Assembly: GCA_030446745.1 (NCBI GenBank)
Contig: JAUJMS010000007.1
Coordinates: forward strand, 6,108 to 70,107
Length of the DNA stretch: 64,000 nt
DNA from: Egibacteraceae bacterium
Lineage (GTDB): Bacteria; Actinomycetota; Nitriliruptoria; Euzebyales; Egibacteraceae
Direction: 5' to 3'
Shown: piece after piece, positions 53,515 through 61,866 of the stretch
Layout of the letters: each line of letters starts with the position of its first letter
Numbering within the stretch: the stretch's first letter is position 1
Translations under genes and position numbers: made by a program
Notes under the pieces: generated by a model
Told to the model about the DNA's origin: nothing
The model's database searches: none
Seen by the model: the letters and a program-made list of their open reading frames with translations, nothing else

Positions 53515-54451
53515 GGCTGGCCTCGGCGACCCGCGGACGCAGCCGCGTCATCAGCAGTGCGGCGGCGACGAGCGCCACGCCGACGAGGAACAGCGCGATC
53601 GGGACGCCTAGCGTGTCGCCGAAGTAGCGGAACACCGTCTCGGAGACGAACAGGAACGCCCCGACGGTGCCGAAGGCGAGCAGTACGACCTGCCCAAGGG
53701 CGACGCTGGCGGCCACCATCGCCGCGGCCGTGACGAGCCCGAGCGTGTGGCCCCAGCCGGCGAGGTCGCTGAATGCGAGTGTCTGGGTGCCGACGAGGGC
53801 GCCGAGCGCGCCGAGCGCGTAGCCGGTGCGACGTGGCCGCAGCACGTCGCCCCAGGTCAGCAACGCCCACACGACCCCGAGACCCCACACGGCCAAGCCC
53901 ACGAACGGCGCGTCCACGACGTCGTCGCGCAGCAGCAGCCCCCCGGCGAGGGCGGTGACGGCGCCGATGGCCAGGGCGACCTGCTGGAGCGCGGTGGGCC
54001 GCGAGCGCCACAGGGCACCGGCGTAGACGCTCGTGCCGACGCCGACCGCGAAGGTTGTGGTTCGGTAGGACCAGTCGAGGCCGTCACCGCAGACGACGCC
54101 GACGAGAGCCGAGAACGCGGCGACCGACCCGAACCAGACGACGCTGGTGAGACGCTGGACGCTGCGCTCGGAGCGGTCACGGATCCACGCGCCCACGCCG
54201 AGCAGCACGATGGTGAGCAGGCCGAGCAGCGTCGCGTGCCCCCAGACGTCCAGGTCGGCCCAGAAGTCGTCGACAACGACGAGCAGCGCGGTGAGCGCCA
54301 GCGACGCCCCGACGTAACCGAGCGCTTCGGCGAGCCGCGCGGTCCAGCGTCCGCTCGGCTCGGCGGCGTCGTGTGCCCGCAGGCGGTCGGCCTGCTCGGC
54401 GGTGACCAGCCCCGCCTCGGCCCACCGTTGCAGATGCTCTTCGACACGCAT
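53507..54451 (-). CDS. DUF2157-like multispanning membrane protein
   Basis: A 314-residue integral membrane protein. The first 40 residues are soluble (HLQRWAEAGLVTAEQADRLRAHD, the DUF2157-type opening) and are followed by about nine hydrophobic helices (ALGYVGASLALTALLVVVDDFW, ATLLGLLTIVLLGVGAWI, LTSVVWFGSVAAFSALVGVV, LGLVTAAAMVAASVALGQVVLLAFG). The function is unknown. AAAAAGGAG before ATG 54451 is a strong site. The gene is divergent from the subtilase at 54610 and overlaps the propeller-protein gene downstream. Confidence 0.8.
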   Translation of the reverse strand: MRVEEHLQRWAEAGLVTAEQADRLRAHDAAEPSGRWTARLAEALGYVGASLALTALLVVVDDFWADLDVWGHATLLGLLTIVLLGVGAWIRDRSERSVQRLTSVVWFGSVAAFSALVGVVCGDGLDWSYRTTTFAVGVGTSVYAGALWRSRPTALQQVALAIGAVTALAGGLLLRDDVVDAPFVGLAVWGLGVVWALLTWGDVLRPRRTGYALGALGALVGTQTLAFSDLAGWGHTLGLVTAAAMVAASVALGQVVLLAFGTVGAFLFVSETVFRYFGDTLGVPIALFLVGVALVAAALLMTRLRPRVAEASHG

Positions 54452-54609
54452 GCGTCGCTCCTTTTTCGGTCGGTTGACGACTGCTGACCACGGTGCGCCT
54501 GCGGGGCGTTGGCGCCGTCGGGGACGACCCTGAGCGATCCCTGATCCTTTTGCGGTCAGCGTCAGGGGCAGGGCTAAGGCAGCGCCCTCGGGATGCCGAT
54601 ACTGAGACC

Positions 54610-56301
54610 ATGCGTCCCTGTCTCGTCGTCGCCGCCGTCGTGTTCGCACTGCTCAGCGGCGCGCTGCCCGCCGCAGCCGCCGACACGGCGGTCACCGTCG
54701 CCACCCTCGTCGAGACGCCCCGCGGGGTGGTGGTACGCCGGTCCACCGCGCCGTCGCGCGGCGCCGCCGCCGACCTCGCGCAGCAGCTGCGCCGGCGCCC
54801 CGACGTCATCGCCGCCGAGCCCGTCGTGTCCGTCCGCGCGCTCGGTGACCCCGGCCGTTCGCACCAGTGGGGGCTGGACCGGCTGCGGGCCGAGACGGCG
54901 TGGACCCACGGCGACGCGAGTGGCCAGGTCGTCGCGGTCGTCGACACGGGGGTGGACGGGGCCCACCCCGACCTCGCCGGGACGCTGGTCGCCGGCTTCG
55001 ATGCGGCCACCGTCGGGGGGTCGCCCACGCAGGATCTGCACGGCCACGGCACGCACGTCGCCGGCATTGCCGCGGCGGTCGTCGACAACAGTGTCGGCAT
55101 CGCCGGCCTCGGACGTCGCGCCGCGATCATGCCGGTGCGCGTCCTGGACGCCGACGGGCTCGGAACCTCCGACGACGTCGCCGAGGGCATCATCTGGGCG
55201 GTCGACCACGGCGCGGACGTCGTCAACCTCAGCCTCGGGGCAGCCGAGCGCTCGTCGGTCATCGCGTCGGCGATCCGCTACGCCAACGTCAACGACGTCG
55301 TCGTCGTCGCGGCGGCGGGTAACGAGGGCGCCGACGGCAACCCGGTCACCTACCCCGCCGCCGAGCCGGGTGTCGTGGCGGTCGCCGCCGTCGACCGGGC
55401 TGACGCGCACCCGTCGTTCAGCAGTTCCGGTGACTGGGTCGACATCGCCGCCCCTGGCGTCGACATCGTCTCGACGGTCCCCGGTGGCTACGCGTCGCTC
55501 AGCGGCACGTCGATGGCCGCGCCGTTCGTCGCCGCCACGGCGGCGATGGTGCGCGCTCGCCACGCCGAGCTGACCCCCGACCAGGTCGCGACGGTGCTGG
55601 TCACCACGGCCGACGACGTAGGCAACGCCGGGACCGACCCGCTGTTCGGCGCCGGCGTCGTCGACCCGGTGGCGGCGCTCAGCAGCGCGGCGACTCCGGA
55701 GCACGAGCCGGCGTGTCCCGCCGACGGGGTACCGTCCGCCGGCTTCACCGACGTGGCCGGCAACCGCCACGAGGCCGCGATCGACTGTGTCGTGTGGCGC
55801 GGCGTCGCACGCGGTGCGACCGCGCGCACCTACGCCCCCGGCCTGCAGGTCACGCGCGGCCAGATGGCGTCGCTGCTCGCCAACGTCGTCGAGCACGCAG
55901 GGGTCACGCTGCCTGCGCCGTCGGACCAGGGGTTCGACGACCTGGCCGGCAGCGTCCACGCGGATCGCGTCAACCAGCTCGCGGCCGCGGGCCTCGTCGC
56001 GGGGGTCACCCGCAACGCGTACCGCCCCGGCGCGGTGGTCTCGCGCGCGCAGATGGCGACCTTCCTCGTCCGCGCCATTGAGTTGGTCGAGGACGCGCGC
56101 ATGGCCGCCGGCCGCGACGCCTTCCACGACGACGACGGCAACGTCCACGAGGCTTCGATCGACAAGCTTGCTGCCGCCGGCATCGCGTCGGGCAGCGGCG
56201 ACGGCACATACCTGCCGTCGGCCGGCGTGCGCCGCGACCAGATGGCGTCGTTCCTCGCCAGGGTGCTCGAGCGCTTCGCCGCCGGCGGCCGGCTGACCTG
56301 A
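54610..56301 (+). CDS. secreted subtilisin-like serine protease with C-terminal SLH repeats
   Basis: A 563-residue S8 protease. The signal peptide is residues 1-23 (PCLVVAAVVFALLSGALPAAA). The catalytic triad is Asp112 (AVVDTGVDGAHP), His146 (HGHGTHVAG) and Ser301 (LSGTSMAAP). The oxyanion region is VVAAAGNEG. From about residue 380 come three S-layer-homology-type repeats (FTDVAGNRHEAAIDCVVWRGVARG, FDDLAGSVHADRVNQLAAAGLVAG, FHDDDGNVHEASIDKLAAAGIASG), each with a TRGQMAS-type ending, which would anchor it to the cell wall. No pro-domain motif is obvious beyond residues 24-90. Confidence 0.94.
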   Translation: MRPCLVVAAVVFALLSGALPAAAADTAVTVATLVETPRGVVVRRSTAPSRGAAADLAQQLRRRPDVIAAEPVVSVRALGDPGRSHQWGLDRLRAETAWTHGDASGQVVAVVDTGVDGAHPDLAGTLVAGFDAATVGGSPTQDLHGHGTHVAGIAAAVVDNSVGIAGLGRRAAIMPVRVLDADGLGTSDDVAEGIIWAVDHGADVVNLSLGAAERSSVIASAIRYANVNDVVVVAAAGNEGADGNPVTYPAAEPGVVAVAAVDRADAHPSFSSSGDWVDIAAPGVDIVSTVPGGYASLSGTSMAAPFVAATAAMVRARHAELTPDQVATVLVTTADDVGNAGTDPLFGAGVVDPVAALSSAATPEHEPACPADGVPSAGFTDVAGNRHEAAIDCVVWRGVARGATARTYAPGLQVTRGQMASLLANVVEHAGVTLPAPSDQGFDDLAGSVHADRVNQLAAAGLVAGVTRNAYRPGAVVSRAQMATFLVRAIELVEDARMAAGRDAFHDDDGNVHEASIDKLAAAGIASGSGDGTYLPSAGVRRDQMASFLARVLERFAAGGRLT

Positions 56302-56319
56302 GCGGCACGCCCCCCGGCC

Positions 56320-56352
56320 GCGCCGGCTGTCCCCAACGCGGGACAGCGGCGC
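56320..56352. terminator. hairpin terminator after the subtilase gene
   Basis: GCGCC-G-GCTGTCCC (56320-56333) pairs with GGGACAGC-GGCGC (56340-56352), a 13-bp stem with one bulged base and a short loop, 19 bases after the subtilase stop. There is no T-run. Confidence 0.55.
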
Positions 56353-56435
56353 GGGGCGACGCCCGCGGCTGCGGGTTAGCGTCGGACGCGCCGCCGGGGA
56401 GCCGGCGGTTGCCGAGGTCGGACCGGGAGCGCACC

Positions 56436-56888
56436 ATGGCTGTCGACGAACGCGCCCGCTTCGCGCTGTACGAACGGCTCGAGGGGGCGTTGGGCACGGA
56501 GGCCGCCACGACGCTGTTGGAGCATCTTCCGCCCGTCGGCTGGGCCGACGTCGCGACCAAGCGCGACCTCGACCAACTCGAGCAGCGTATCGACGCCCGG
56601 TTCCACGGGGTCGACGCCCGGTTCACCTCGGTCGACGCCCGGTTCACCTCGATCGACGCGCGGTTCGACGCGGTCGACGCGCGGTTCGACGCGGTCGACG
56701 CGCGGTTCGACGCGCTCGAGGTTCGCATCGACGACCGGATCGAGGCCTGCGAGCAGCGTCTGCTCGCGGCGTTCCGCGGTGAGCTCGTCGCCGCGGTCGT
56801 CGGCCAGACGCGCACGACGATCTTCGCGATGGCCGGGACGGTGGTCAGCGTGGGCGGCCTCGTGCTGGCGGCCGCCCGCCTCGGTTGA
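56436..56888 (+). CDS. heptad coiled-coil protein with C-terminal membrane helix
   Basis: A 150-residue protein whose centre consists of seven-residue repeats, each like VDARFDA or VDARFTS (about residues 58-90), forming a parallel coiled coil that is a likely spacer. The DNA repeats in register as 21-bp units (56620-56715). The N-terminal part has RFALYERLEGALGTEAATTLLEHLPPVG, and the C-terminus has a hydrophobic segment (TIFAMAGTVVSVGGLVLAAARLG) consistent with tail anchoring. A similar layout is found in small actinobacterial and phage-linked proteins of unknown role. GGGAGCG precedes ATG 56436. Confidence 0.8.
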   Translation: MAVDERARFALYERLEGALGTEAATTLLEHLPPVGWADVATKRDLDQLEQRIDARFHGVDARFTSVDARFTSIDARFDAVDARFDAVDARFDALEVRIDDRIEACEQRLLAAFRGELVAAVVGQTRTTIFAMAGTVVSVGGLVLAAARLG

Positions 56889-56901
56889 TCGCCGCGATCC
56901 G

Positions 56902-57519
56902 TCAGGCGTCGCGCGTGGCGCCGTCCCGAACATCCGCCCAGGTCGGGCGGCGCAGAAAGAACGGATCGGTCACCGCCGTGTAGCCGGAGCCGGCGAGCCG
57001 CCCCACCGCGTGGAGCCGGCGGGGGTCGACGCGGCCGTCGTGCCACACCTCGTCGGCGACGTGCACCGCGACGACGTCACCGAAGACCATGTTGCCGTTG
57101 CCCATCGAGACGATCTCGCGCAGGCGGCACTCCATCGCCGCGCGGGCCGCAGCCACGCGCGGCGGCGCGACCACGGTCGATGGGGCCGCCTCCAGCGCGG
57201 CCCAGGTGAACTCGTCTTCCTCGGGCGGGAAGTCCGCGGCCGTGAGGTTCATCGGCTCGACGAGGTCAGCCGTGACGACGTTGACGACGAACTCGCCGGT
57301 CTCGCGGACGTTGCGCAGGCTGTCTTTCACCCCCGTCGAGGTGAAGTGCACGATCGGCGGGTGCGACGAGATCGCGTTGAAGTAGCTGTGCGGGGCGAGG
57401 TTGCGGGTGCCGTCCGACGCCAGTGTCGACACCCACGCGATGGGGCGCGGCACCACGAGGCTGGTGAGCAGGAAGTACGTCTCGCCGGGATGCAGCGCGG
57501 CCGGGTCGAACGAGGGCAC
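56902..57519 (-). CDS. flavin reductase-like FMN-binding protein
   Basis: A 205-residue protein of the DIM6/NTAB flavin-reductase family. It has VVPRPIAWVSTLASDGTRNLAPHSYFNAISSHPPIVHF near the start (FMN-contact region), DSLRNVRETGEFVVNVVTADL and ECRLREIVSMGNGNMVFGDVVAVHVAD. It may supply reduced flavin to a partner or act as an oxidoreductase. GTG 57519 follows the aldehyde dehydrogenase stop (57522) by two bases, so the two are co-transcribed and may share a pathway, for example aromatic or aldehyde breakdown. That link is inference. Confidence 0.92.
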   Translation of the reverse strand: MPSFDPAALHPGETYFLLTSLVVPRPIAWVSTLASDGTRNLAPHSYFNAISSHPPIVHFTSTGVKDSLRNVRETGEFVVNVVTADLVEPMNLTAADFPPEEDEFTWAALEAAPSTVVAPPRVAAARAAMECRLREIVSMGNGNMVFGDVVAVHVADEVWHDGRVDPRRLHAVGRLAGSGYTAVTDPFFLRRPTWADVRDGATRDA

Positions 57520-57521
57520 GG

Positions 57522-58946
57522 TCAGCCCAGGTCCACGACGACGACGGTCTCCTCGAGGTAGTCGCGGATCGCGTACGCCGGCCCCTCGCGCGTGTTGCCG
57601 GAGTCGCGCAAGCCCCCGTAGGGCATCTGGTCGGCGCGGTACGTCGGCGACTCGTTGACCGTGACGCCGCCGAAGATCAACTCGCGCGCGGCGCGCAACG
57701 CGGCGGCGAGGTCGCCGGTGAAGATGCCGGCCTGCAGGCCGTAGCGCGTCGCGTTGGCCAGGCGGATCGCCTCGTCGAGGTCCGTGACCGCCTGGATGGC
57801 GAGCACGGGGCCGAAGACCTCCTCCGACGACACCCTCATGTCGGGGGTCACCTCGTCGAGGATCGTCGGCTGCAGCGTTTCGTCGCCGTTGACCTCGCCA
57901 CCGAGGCGCAGCTTCGCGCCGGCGTCCTGGGCCTCACGGATCCACGCGACGACGCGGTCGCGGTCGTCGGGACGGATCAGCGGCCCGACGTCGGTGTCGG
58001 GGTCGAGCGGGTCGCCGACCTTCAGCGCCGCGACGGCGTCGGTGAGCAGCGCCACGAAGTCGTCGCGCACCTGCTGGTGGACGTAGACGCGTTGCGCCGC
58101 GATGCAGGACTGGCCCGCGAAGCTGTAGCCCGTCGCGGCGAGCTTCGCCGCGGCGCGCTCAAGGTCCGCCGACGCGTCGACGATGACCGGCGTGTTGTTG
58201 CCCAGCTCGAGCAGCACGGTCTTGTGCGGGTTGGCCTCCGCGAGCGCGCGACCGACATCGGTCGAGCCGGTGAACGACACCACCGCGACGGGATCGGGTG
58301 CGGTGATCGCCCCGCCGATTACCGACGATGGTCCGGTCACGACGTTGAGGAACCCGCGCGGCATGCCCGCCTCGACCAGCGCGCCGGCGAGCAGCAGGGC
58401 GGTCAGCGGCGTGTCACCCGCAGGTTTGAGCACCACCGGGCAACCCGCGGCGAACGCCGGTGCCAGCTTGTGCGCCACCAGGTTGAGCGGGAAGTTGAAC
58501 GGCGTGATCGCCGCGACCACGCCCTTGGGGTGGTGCAGCGTGAAACCGAGCTTGCCGGCGCCGTTGGACGACGCCTCGAACGGGACGACGGAGCCGGCGA
58601 GCTTGCGCGCCTCGACGGCCGCGAACAGCAGCGTGTCCTGGCAGCGCGCCACCTCGGCGCGCGCCGTCTTCAGCGGCTTGCCGGCCTCCTCGGCGATGCA
58701 GCGCGCGAATTCGTCGGCGCGGTCGCGCACCAGCTCGCGGGCCCGCTCGAGGATCGTCGCGCGTTGGTGTTGGGCAGGCGCGCCCCGGGCGAGCGCCGCC
58801 GCGGCCGCGTCCACGGCTCGCGCGGCGTGCTCGGCGGTCGCGACCGCCGCCGTGCCGACGACCTCGCCGGAGTAGGGGCTGCGCACCTGCGAACGCTCGG
58901 CGGTCGCCACCTCCTCGCCGTCGATGAGCAGCTGGACGTCGCGCAT
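57522..58946 (-). CDS. NAD(P)-dependent aldehyde dehydrogenase
   Basis: A 474-residue ALDH. The catalytic cysteine is Cys281 (SFAGQSCIAAQRVYV) and the general base is Glu247 (VLLELGNNTPVIV). The Rossmann motif is seen in VVSFTGSTDVGRAL, and the C-terminal motif is PVLAIQAVTDLDEAIRLANATRYGL. The overall pattern (ITPFNFPLNLVAHKLAPAFAAGCPVVLKPA) is that of the lactaldehyde/succinate-semialdehyde-like and GapN-like branch. It oxidises an aldehyde to an acid or acyl-thioester-derived acid; the specific substrate is not evident. It is coupled to the flavin reductase downstream. Confidence 0.95.
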   Translation of the reverse strand: MRDVQLLIDGEEVATAERSQVRSPYSGEVVGTAAVATAEHAARAVDAAAAALARGAPAQHQRATILERARELVRDRADEFARCIAEEAGKPLKTARAEVARCQDTLLFAAVEARKLAGSVVPFEASSNGAGKLGFTLHHPKGVVAAITPFNFPLNLVAHKLAPAFAAGCPVVLKPAGDTPLTALLLAGALVEAGMPRGFLNVVTGPSSVIGGAITAPDPVAVVSFTGSTDVGRALAEANPHKTVLLELGNNTPVIVDASADLERAAAKLAATGYSFAGQSCIAAQRVYVHQQVRDDFVALLTDAVAALKVGDPLDPDTDVGPLIRPDDRDRVVAWIREAQDAGAKLRLGGEVNGDETLQPTILDEVTPDMRVSSEEVFGPVLAIQAVTDLDEAIRLANATRYGLQAGIFTGDLAAALRAARELIFGGVTVNESPTYRADQMPYGGLRDSGNTREGPAYAIRDYLEETVVVVDLG

Positions 58947-58992
58947 GGCACAGCTCCTGGGTGCGGTGGGGGATCGCTACCCTTCCCCGGTC

Positions 58993-59400
58993 ATGCGGCG
59001 GCGAAAGACGGTGCCCGAGCGGCTGCGCCCCGCGGAAGAGGCGTTCACGGCCCAGGCCGAGCGTGTTGCGGCCGCCCGCCGCGTCGTGCTGTCGTGCCTG
59101 CCGGTGGGGCGGGTCGACCCCGCCCCGGTCCCGGTCGGGCTCGACGTGCTCGCCGACGAACTGGCGGCCGTCGCAGCCGAGCTGCCCGCGTGGCGAACCC
59201 CGGAGGTCGAAACGCACTGGGAGCGTTGTCGCGCGTCGCTGGACGAGGCGCTGGCCGCCGTGCCTGCGGCCCACCGCGTCGCGGCGACGTCGAGCGAGCT
59301 CGAGGAGCTGCTCGGCGCCGTCGAGGACGTCGTCGAGCCGCTGGGCCACGCCTGGGGCGAGGCGGAGCGCCGCTGGCGCGCCCTGCGCGTACGGTCCTGA
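58993..59400 (+). CDS. hypothetical helical protein
   Basis: A 135-residue protein, all-helical and rich in Ala, Glu and Arg. It starts MRRRKTVPERLRPAEEAFTA and continues with LDVLADELAAVAAELPAWRT, CRASLDEALAAVPAAHRVAA, SELEELLGAVEDVVEPLGHAWGEAERRW. There is no signal or membrane segment. No family was recognised. The gene is divergent from the aldehyde dehydrogenase and upstream of the copper-binding protein. Coding bias in third positions supports it. Confidence 0.6.
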   Translation: MRRRKTVPERLRPAEEAFTAQAERVAAARRVVLSCLPVGRVDPAPVPVGLDVLADELAAVAAELPAWRTPEVETHWERCRASLDEALAAVPAAHRVAATSSELEELLGAVEDVVEPLGHAWGEAERRWRALRVRS

Positions 59401-59471
59401 GCCGCGCGCGCGTCCCGTCGAGCCGCCGAGCCAAACGCACCACCCGGCGCGTAGCACCGCCGGACGGCGGA

Positions 59472-59486
59472 TATACGCGCCGTATA
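59472..59486. promoter_or_regulatory. palindromic operator candidate upstream of the copper-binding protein
   Basis: TATACG-CGC-CGTATA, a perfect 6-3-6 inverted repeat, 22 bases before the GTG start. The sequence GTATACCC at its right edge resembles copper-regulator boxes (CsoR/RicR type) in general shape. A -10 element may overlap it. Confidence 0.45.
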
Positions 59487-59508
59487 CCCGTCGCTCGAGG
59501 AGGCGCCC

Positions 59509-59919
59509 GTGACCCACGCCAAGGACATGCTCGACACCTATCCGCGCTCGTTCGAGCTGGACGCGCAGCTGCTCGCCGAGTGCATCGAGGCCTGCGCCGA
59601 CTGCGCGCAGGCGTGCACCGCCTGCGCCGACGCCTGCCTGGCCGAGGACGACGCCGCCAAGCTCGTCAGCTGCATCCGCCTCAACCTCGACTGCGCCGAC
59701 GTGTGCGCCGCGACCGGGCGGGTCCTGTCGCGCCAGACGGCGTACGACGCCGCCGTCACGCGCGCCGTCGTGGCCGCGTGCGCGCAGGCGTGCCGCTCCT
59801 GCGGCGACGAGTGCGCGCGCCACGGCGAGATGGGCATGCGCCACTGCCAGGTCTGCGCCGACGCCTGCCGGCGCTGCGAGCAGGTGTGCACGCGCGTGCT
59901 GGACGCCCTCGCCGCCTGA
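59509..59919 (+). CDS. csp: cysteine-rich four-helix-bundle copper-binding protein (DUF326/Csp-like)
   Basis: A 136-residue protein with 18 cysteines, mostly in CxxC and CxxxC patterns along helices: ECIEACADCAQACTACADAC, SCIRLNLDCADVCAA, ACAQACRSCGDECARHGEMGMRHC, CADACRRCEQVC. This is the DUF326 copper-storage signature, in which Cys-lined bundles bind many Cu(I) ions. It lacks an export signal, so it probably works in the cytoplasm. AGGAGG precedes GTG 59509. A palindrome lies just upstream. No copper pump is adjacent. Confidence 0.94.
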   Translation: MTHAKDMLDTYPRSFELDAQLLAECIEACADCAQACTACADACLAEDDAAKLVSCIRLNLDCADVCAATGRVLSRQTAYDAAVTRAVVAACAQACRSCGDECARHGEMGMRHCQVCADACRRCEQVCTRVLDALAA

Positions 59920-59933
59920 CGTCGGGCACGACG

Positions 59934-59970
59934 CGGGAAAGCCCCGGCCGAGGTGGCCGGGGCTTTCCCG
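59934..59970. terminator. strong bidirectional terminator
   Basis: A 16-bp perfect inverted repeat, arms CGGGAAAGCCCCGGCC (59934-59949) and its complement (59955-59970) with the loop GAGGT. AAAG/CTTT near the base gives T-runs on both strands. It separates the convergent copper-binding protein and LVIVD genes. Confidence 0.85.
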
Positions 59971-59988
59971 AGTGTGGTGCAGGGGGCG

Positions 59989-61518
59989 TTACTGCGGCAG
60001 CAGGCAGATCGGGCGGCGCTGCTCGGTGCTGAGCGCGGGGCGTGCCGCCGCCATCTGACGGGTCTCGGCCGGCGTCATCCAGCGTCCCGGGTTGCGGGCC
60101 TGCTTCTTGGCCTTCCCCGGCGGCGTGCGGCCCTCGCCCTCGAACTTGTAGATGTCCAGGCCGCGGTTGATGTCGTTGCCGTAGAGGTAGAAGTCGCCGG
60201 TCACGGGGTGGATCTTCGGTGTCTTGGCGCTCCAGGTGTCGGAGTTCTCGAAGCGGTAGAAGCCGATCTGGCGCATCGGGGCGTCGCCGGCGACGGCGGT
60301 CTCGCCCAGGCCGATCCCGGTCAGGCCGTTGAGGTCGACCACGCGGACACCGCCGTTGTAGAAGGCGATCGTCATGATCCCCTCGGCCTCGTGGATGTCG
60401 AAGACGTGGGCGGTGCAGCCGCCGATCGGCACGCCGAAGAAGTCACCGTTGGCGGTGCGCACCTCGTCGATGTTCCAGTAGCCGACCTTGAGCGGGCGCT
60501 TCTCGAGCTCACCGGTGATCTCGAACACGTGGACGCCGCCGTTGGGGCACTGGCCGGTCGGCAGCGCGCCGGCGACCTCGTCCTCGACGAGCAGGAAGTC
60601 TCGCTTGGTCCCGTCGGCGGCGGTCAGCGTGACCGGGTCGGACTGGTGCCACACGTTGATGCTCGGGTCGACGAAGCTCGTGATGATCTTGGGCTCCGCC
60701 GGGTTCTCGGTGTTGATGATCACGCCCTGCGACAGCGCGGCCGAGTAGGCACGGTCACCCTCGGTGTTGAACGTGATGTCGTGGGACTCCGAGCCCAGGC
60801 TCAGCGGGACGTACGGCAGCGCCAGCTTCGTCAGGCGCTTGGGGGCCGTGACGTCGGAGATGTCGTAGACCTCGATGCCGGGCTTGGTGGAGGTCAGCAG
60901 CGACGAGTTCGAGTTGTAGAAGAAGTTGCCGCTGGGGTGCACCGAGCCGTTGTGCGAGCCCTCGGGCACGGGGATGAAGCCGGCCGTCTGCGGGTTGGTC
61001 GGGTCGGTGATCTCGACGATGTAGGTGCCGAACGCGGGGCGCTTCTCGGCGGTGCCCGAGATCTTGCCGTCCTTGTTGGCGTCGGTGAACGTGATGTTGC
61101 CCATCGCGACGTTGTCAGTGACGCAGCGCGACTCGATGGCGATGCGGCTGGTGTCCTCTGACGTGTAGGTCACGAAGGTGCGGCTGCCCTGGTTGAAGAC
61201 CTGGACGTCGCCCTGCAGCACCCCGCAGTCGTAGATCGCCGCGACGGCCGCCTTCTCCGGTTTGGTGATGTCGACCAGGTGCAGCCCAGCGAACTCGCTG
61301 CCGGCCACGGCGTACTCGCGCCCGCCCAGCTTGGCGAACTCGATGTCGGTGCCGTAGGGCACGGTCTCGCCGTACTTGGGCTCGTAGCGGATGTTCTTGA
61401 CGTGGGTCATGTTCTCGCTGTGGATGCCCTCCTCGGGGGCGGCCTGGGCCGCGGCGCCCGGCAGCAGGCTGACGAGAAGGGACAGAGCGAGGACGAGCCG
61501 GAGCGTGCTACGGCGCAT
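59989..61518 (-). CDS. secreted LVIVD-repeat protein
   Basis: A 509-residue exported protein. The signal peptide is at residues 1-27 (LRLVLALSLLVSLLPGAAAQA). The rest is an LVIVD beta-propeller: GLHLVDITKPEKAAVAAIYD, YIVEITDPTNPQTAGFIPV, IEVYDISDVTAPKRLTKLAL, VHVFEITGELEKRPLKVGYW, VRVVDLNGLTGIGLGETA and YGNDINRGLDIYKFEG. Two or three asparagine- and aspartate-rich turns suggest metal or ligand binding. The C-terminus, ending RRPICLLPQ, contains a lone Cys. It differs from the protein at 23579 in lacking the PA-like insert. A C-terminal fragment of a paralogue lies upstream at 61662. Confidence 0.88.
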   Translation of the reverse strand: MRRSTLRLVLALSLLVSLLPGAAAQAAPEEGIHSENMTHVKNIRYEPKYGETVPYGTDIEFAKLGGREYAVAGSEFAGLHLVDITKPEKAAVAAIYDCGVLQGDVQVFNQGSRTFVTYTSEDTSRIAIESRCVTDNVAMGNITFTDANKDGKISGTAEKRPAFGTYIVEITDPTNPQTAGFIPVPEGSHNGSVHPSGNFFYNSNSSLLTSTKPGIEVYDISDVTAPKRLTKLALPYVPLSLGSESHDITFNTEGDRAYSAALSQGVIINTENPAEPKIITSFVDPSINVWHQSDPVTLTAADGTKRDFLLVEDEVAGALPTGQCPNGGVHVFEITGELEKRPLKVGYWNIDEVRTANGDFFGVPIGGCTAHVFDIHEAEGIMTIAFYNGGVRVVDLNGLTGIGLGETAVAGDAPMRQIGFYRFENSDTWSAKTPKIHPVTGDFYLYGNDINRGLDIYKFEGEGRTPPGKAKKQARNPGRWMTPAETRQMAAARPALSTEQRRPICLLPQ

Positions 61519-61552
61519 ACGGACAAACTCCCTGGTGAGAAGGCGGATTGCA

Positions 61553-61591
61553 GGGTCGCTCCGCGCCATTGCGGCGCGCGCGGAGCGACCC
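61553..61591. other. long hairpin in the leader of the LVIVD gene
   Basis: GGGTCGCTCCGCGC (61553-61566) and its complement (61578-61591) form a 14-bp perfect stem with an 11-base loop, 35 bases upstream of ATG 61518 on the minus strand. It may be a transcription end signal or a leader structure. Confidence 0.5.
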
Positions 61592-61610
61592 GTTCACCAG
61601 GTACAACGAG

Positions 61611-61646
61611 CGAGGCCCCCGAGCGTTTCGGGGGCCTCGCGATTTT
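61611..61646. terminator. intrinsic terminator with plus-strand T-run
   Basis: Arms CGAGGCCCCCGA (61611-61622) and TCGGGGGCCTCG (61628-61639) with loop GCGTT, followed by CGATTTTTTCGG. The T-run is on the plus strand, where no intact gene precedes it, so it could have belonged to a lost gene or work in the minus direction as a hairpin only. Confidence 0.7.
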
Positions 61647-61661
61647 TTCGGGGTCTGGCGG

Positions 61662-61866
61662 CTACAGATCGCCGCGCGTACGCAGCAGGCAGTACGGCTT
61701 GTCGAGGCTCGTCGCGCCGAGCCGCGCGCGCACCTGGGTCATGTGGCGGGCGGTCTGCTCGGCGTTGCGCCAGCGCCCATGCTGGCTGGCGGGGACGCCC
61801 TTCGCCTGGTAGCGGTAGACGTCGAAGCCGCGGGTCTGGTCGTTGGCGAAGATGTAGGCCAACCCG
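61662..61866 (-). pseudogene. C-terminal fragment of an LVIVD-repeat protein
   Basis: The minus-strand frame ends like the full-length LVIVD gene next to it: AYIFANDQTRGFDVYRYQ aligns with FYLYGNDINRGLDIYKFE, then a Gln/Arg-rich tail and DKPYCLLRTRGDL against RRPICLLPQ. The frame upstream of about 61866 has no LVIVD similarity and no start codon with a ribosome site, so only the last 70 or so residues remain. It meets the PKD remnant on the other strand at about 61866. Confidence 0.75.

Noticed and set aside
52405-53733. Long plus-strand frame starting at ATG 52405
   Set aside because: It is extremely Arg-rich, runs antisense through the propeller and membrane protein genes, and has no domain; it is a shadow frame of GC-rich DNA.
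56600-56720. CRISPR-like array
   Set aside because: The 21-bp units are contiguous without spacers and encode heptads in frame, so they are a coding repeat.
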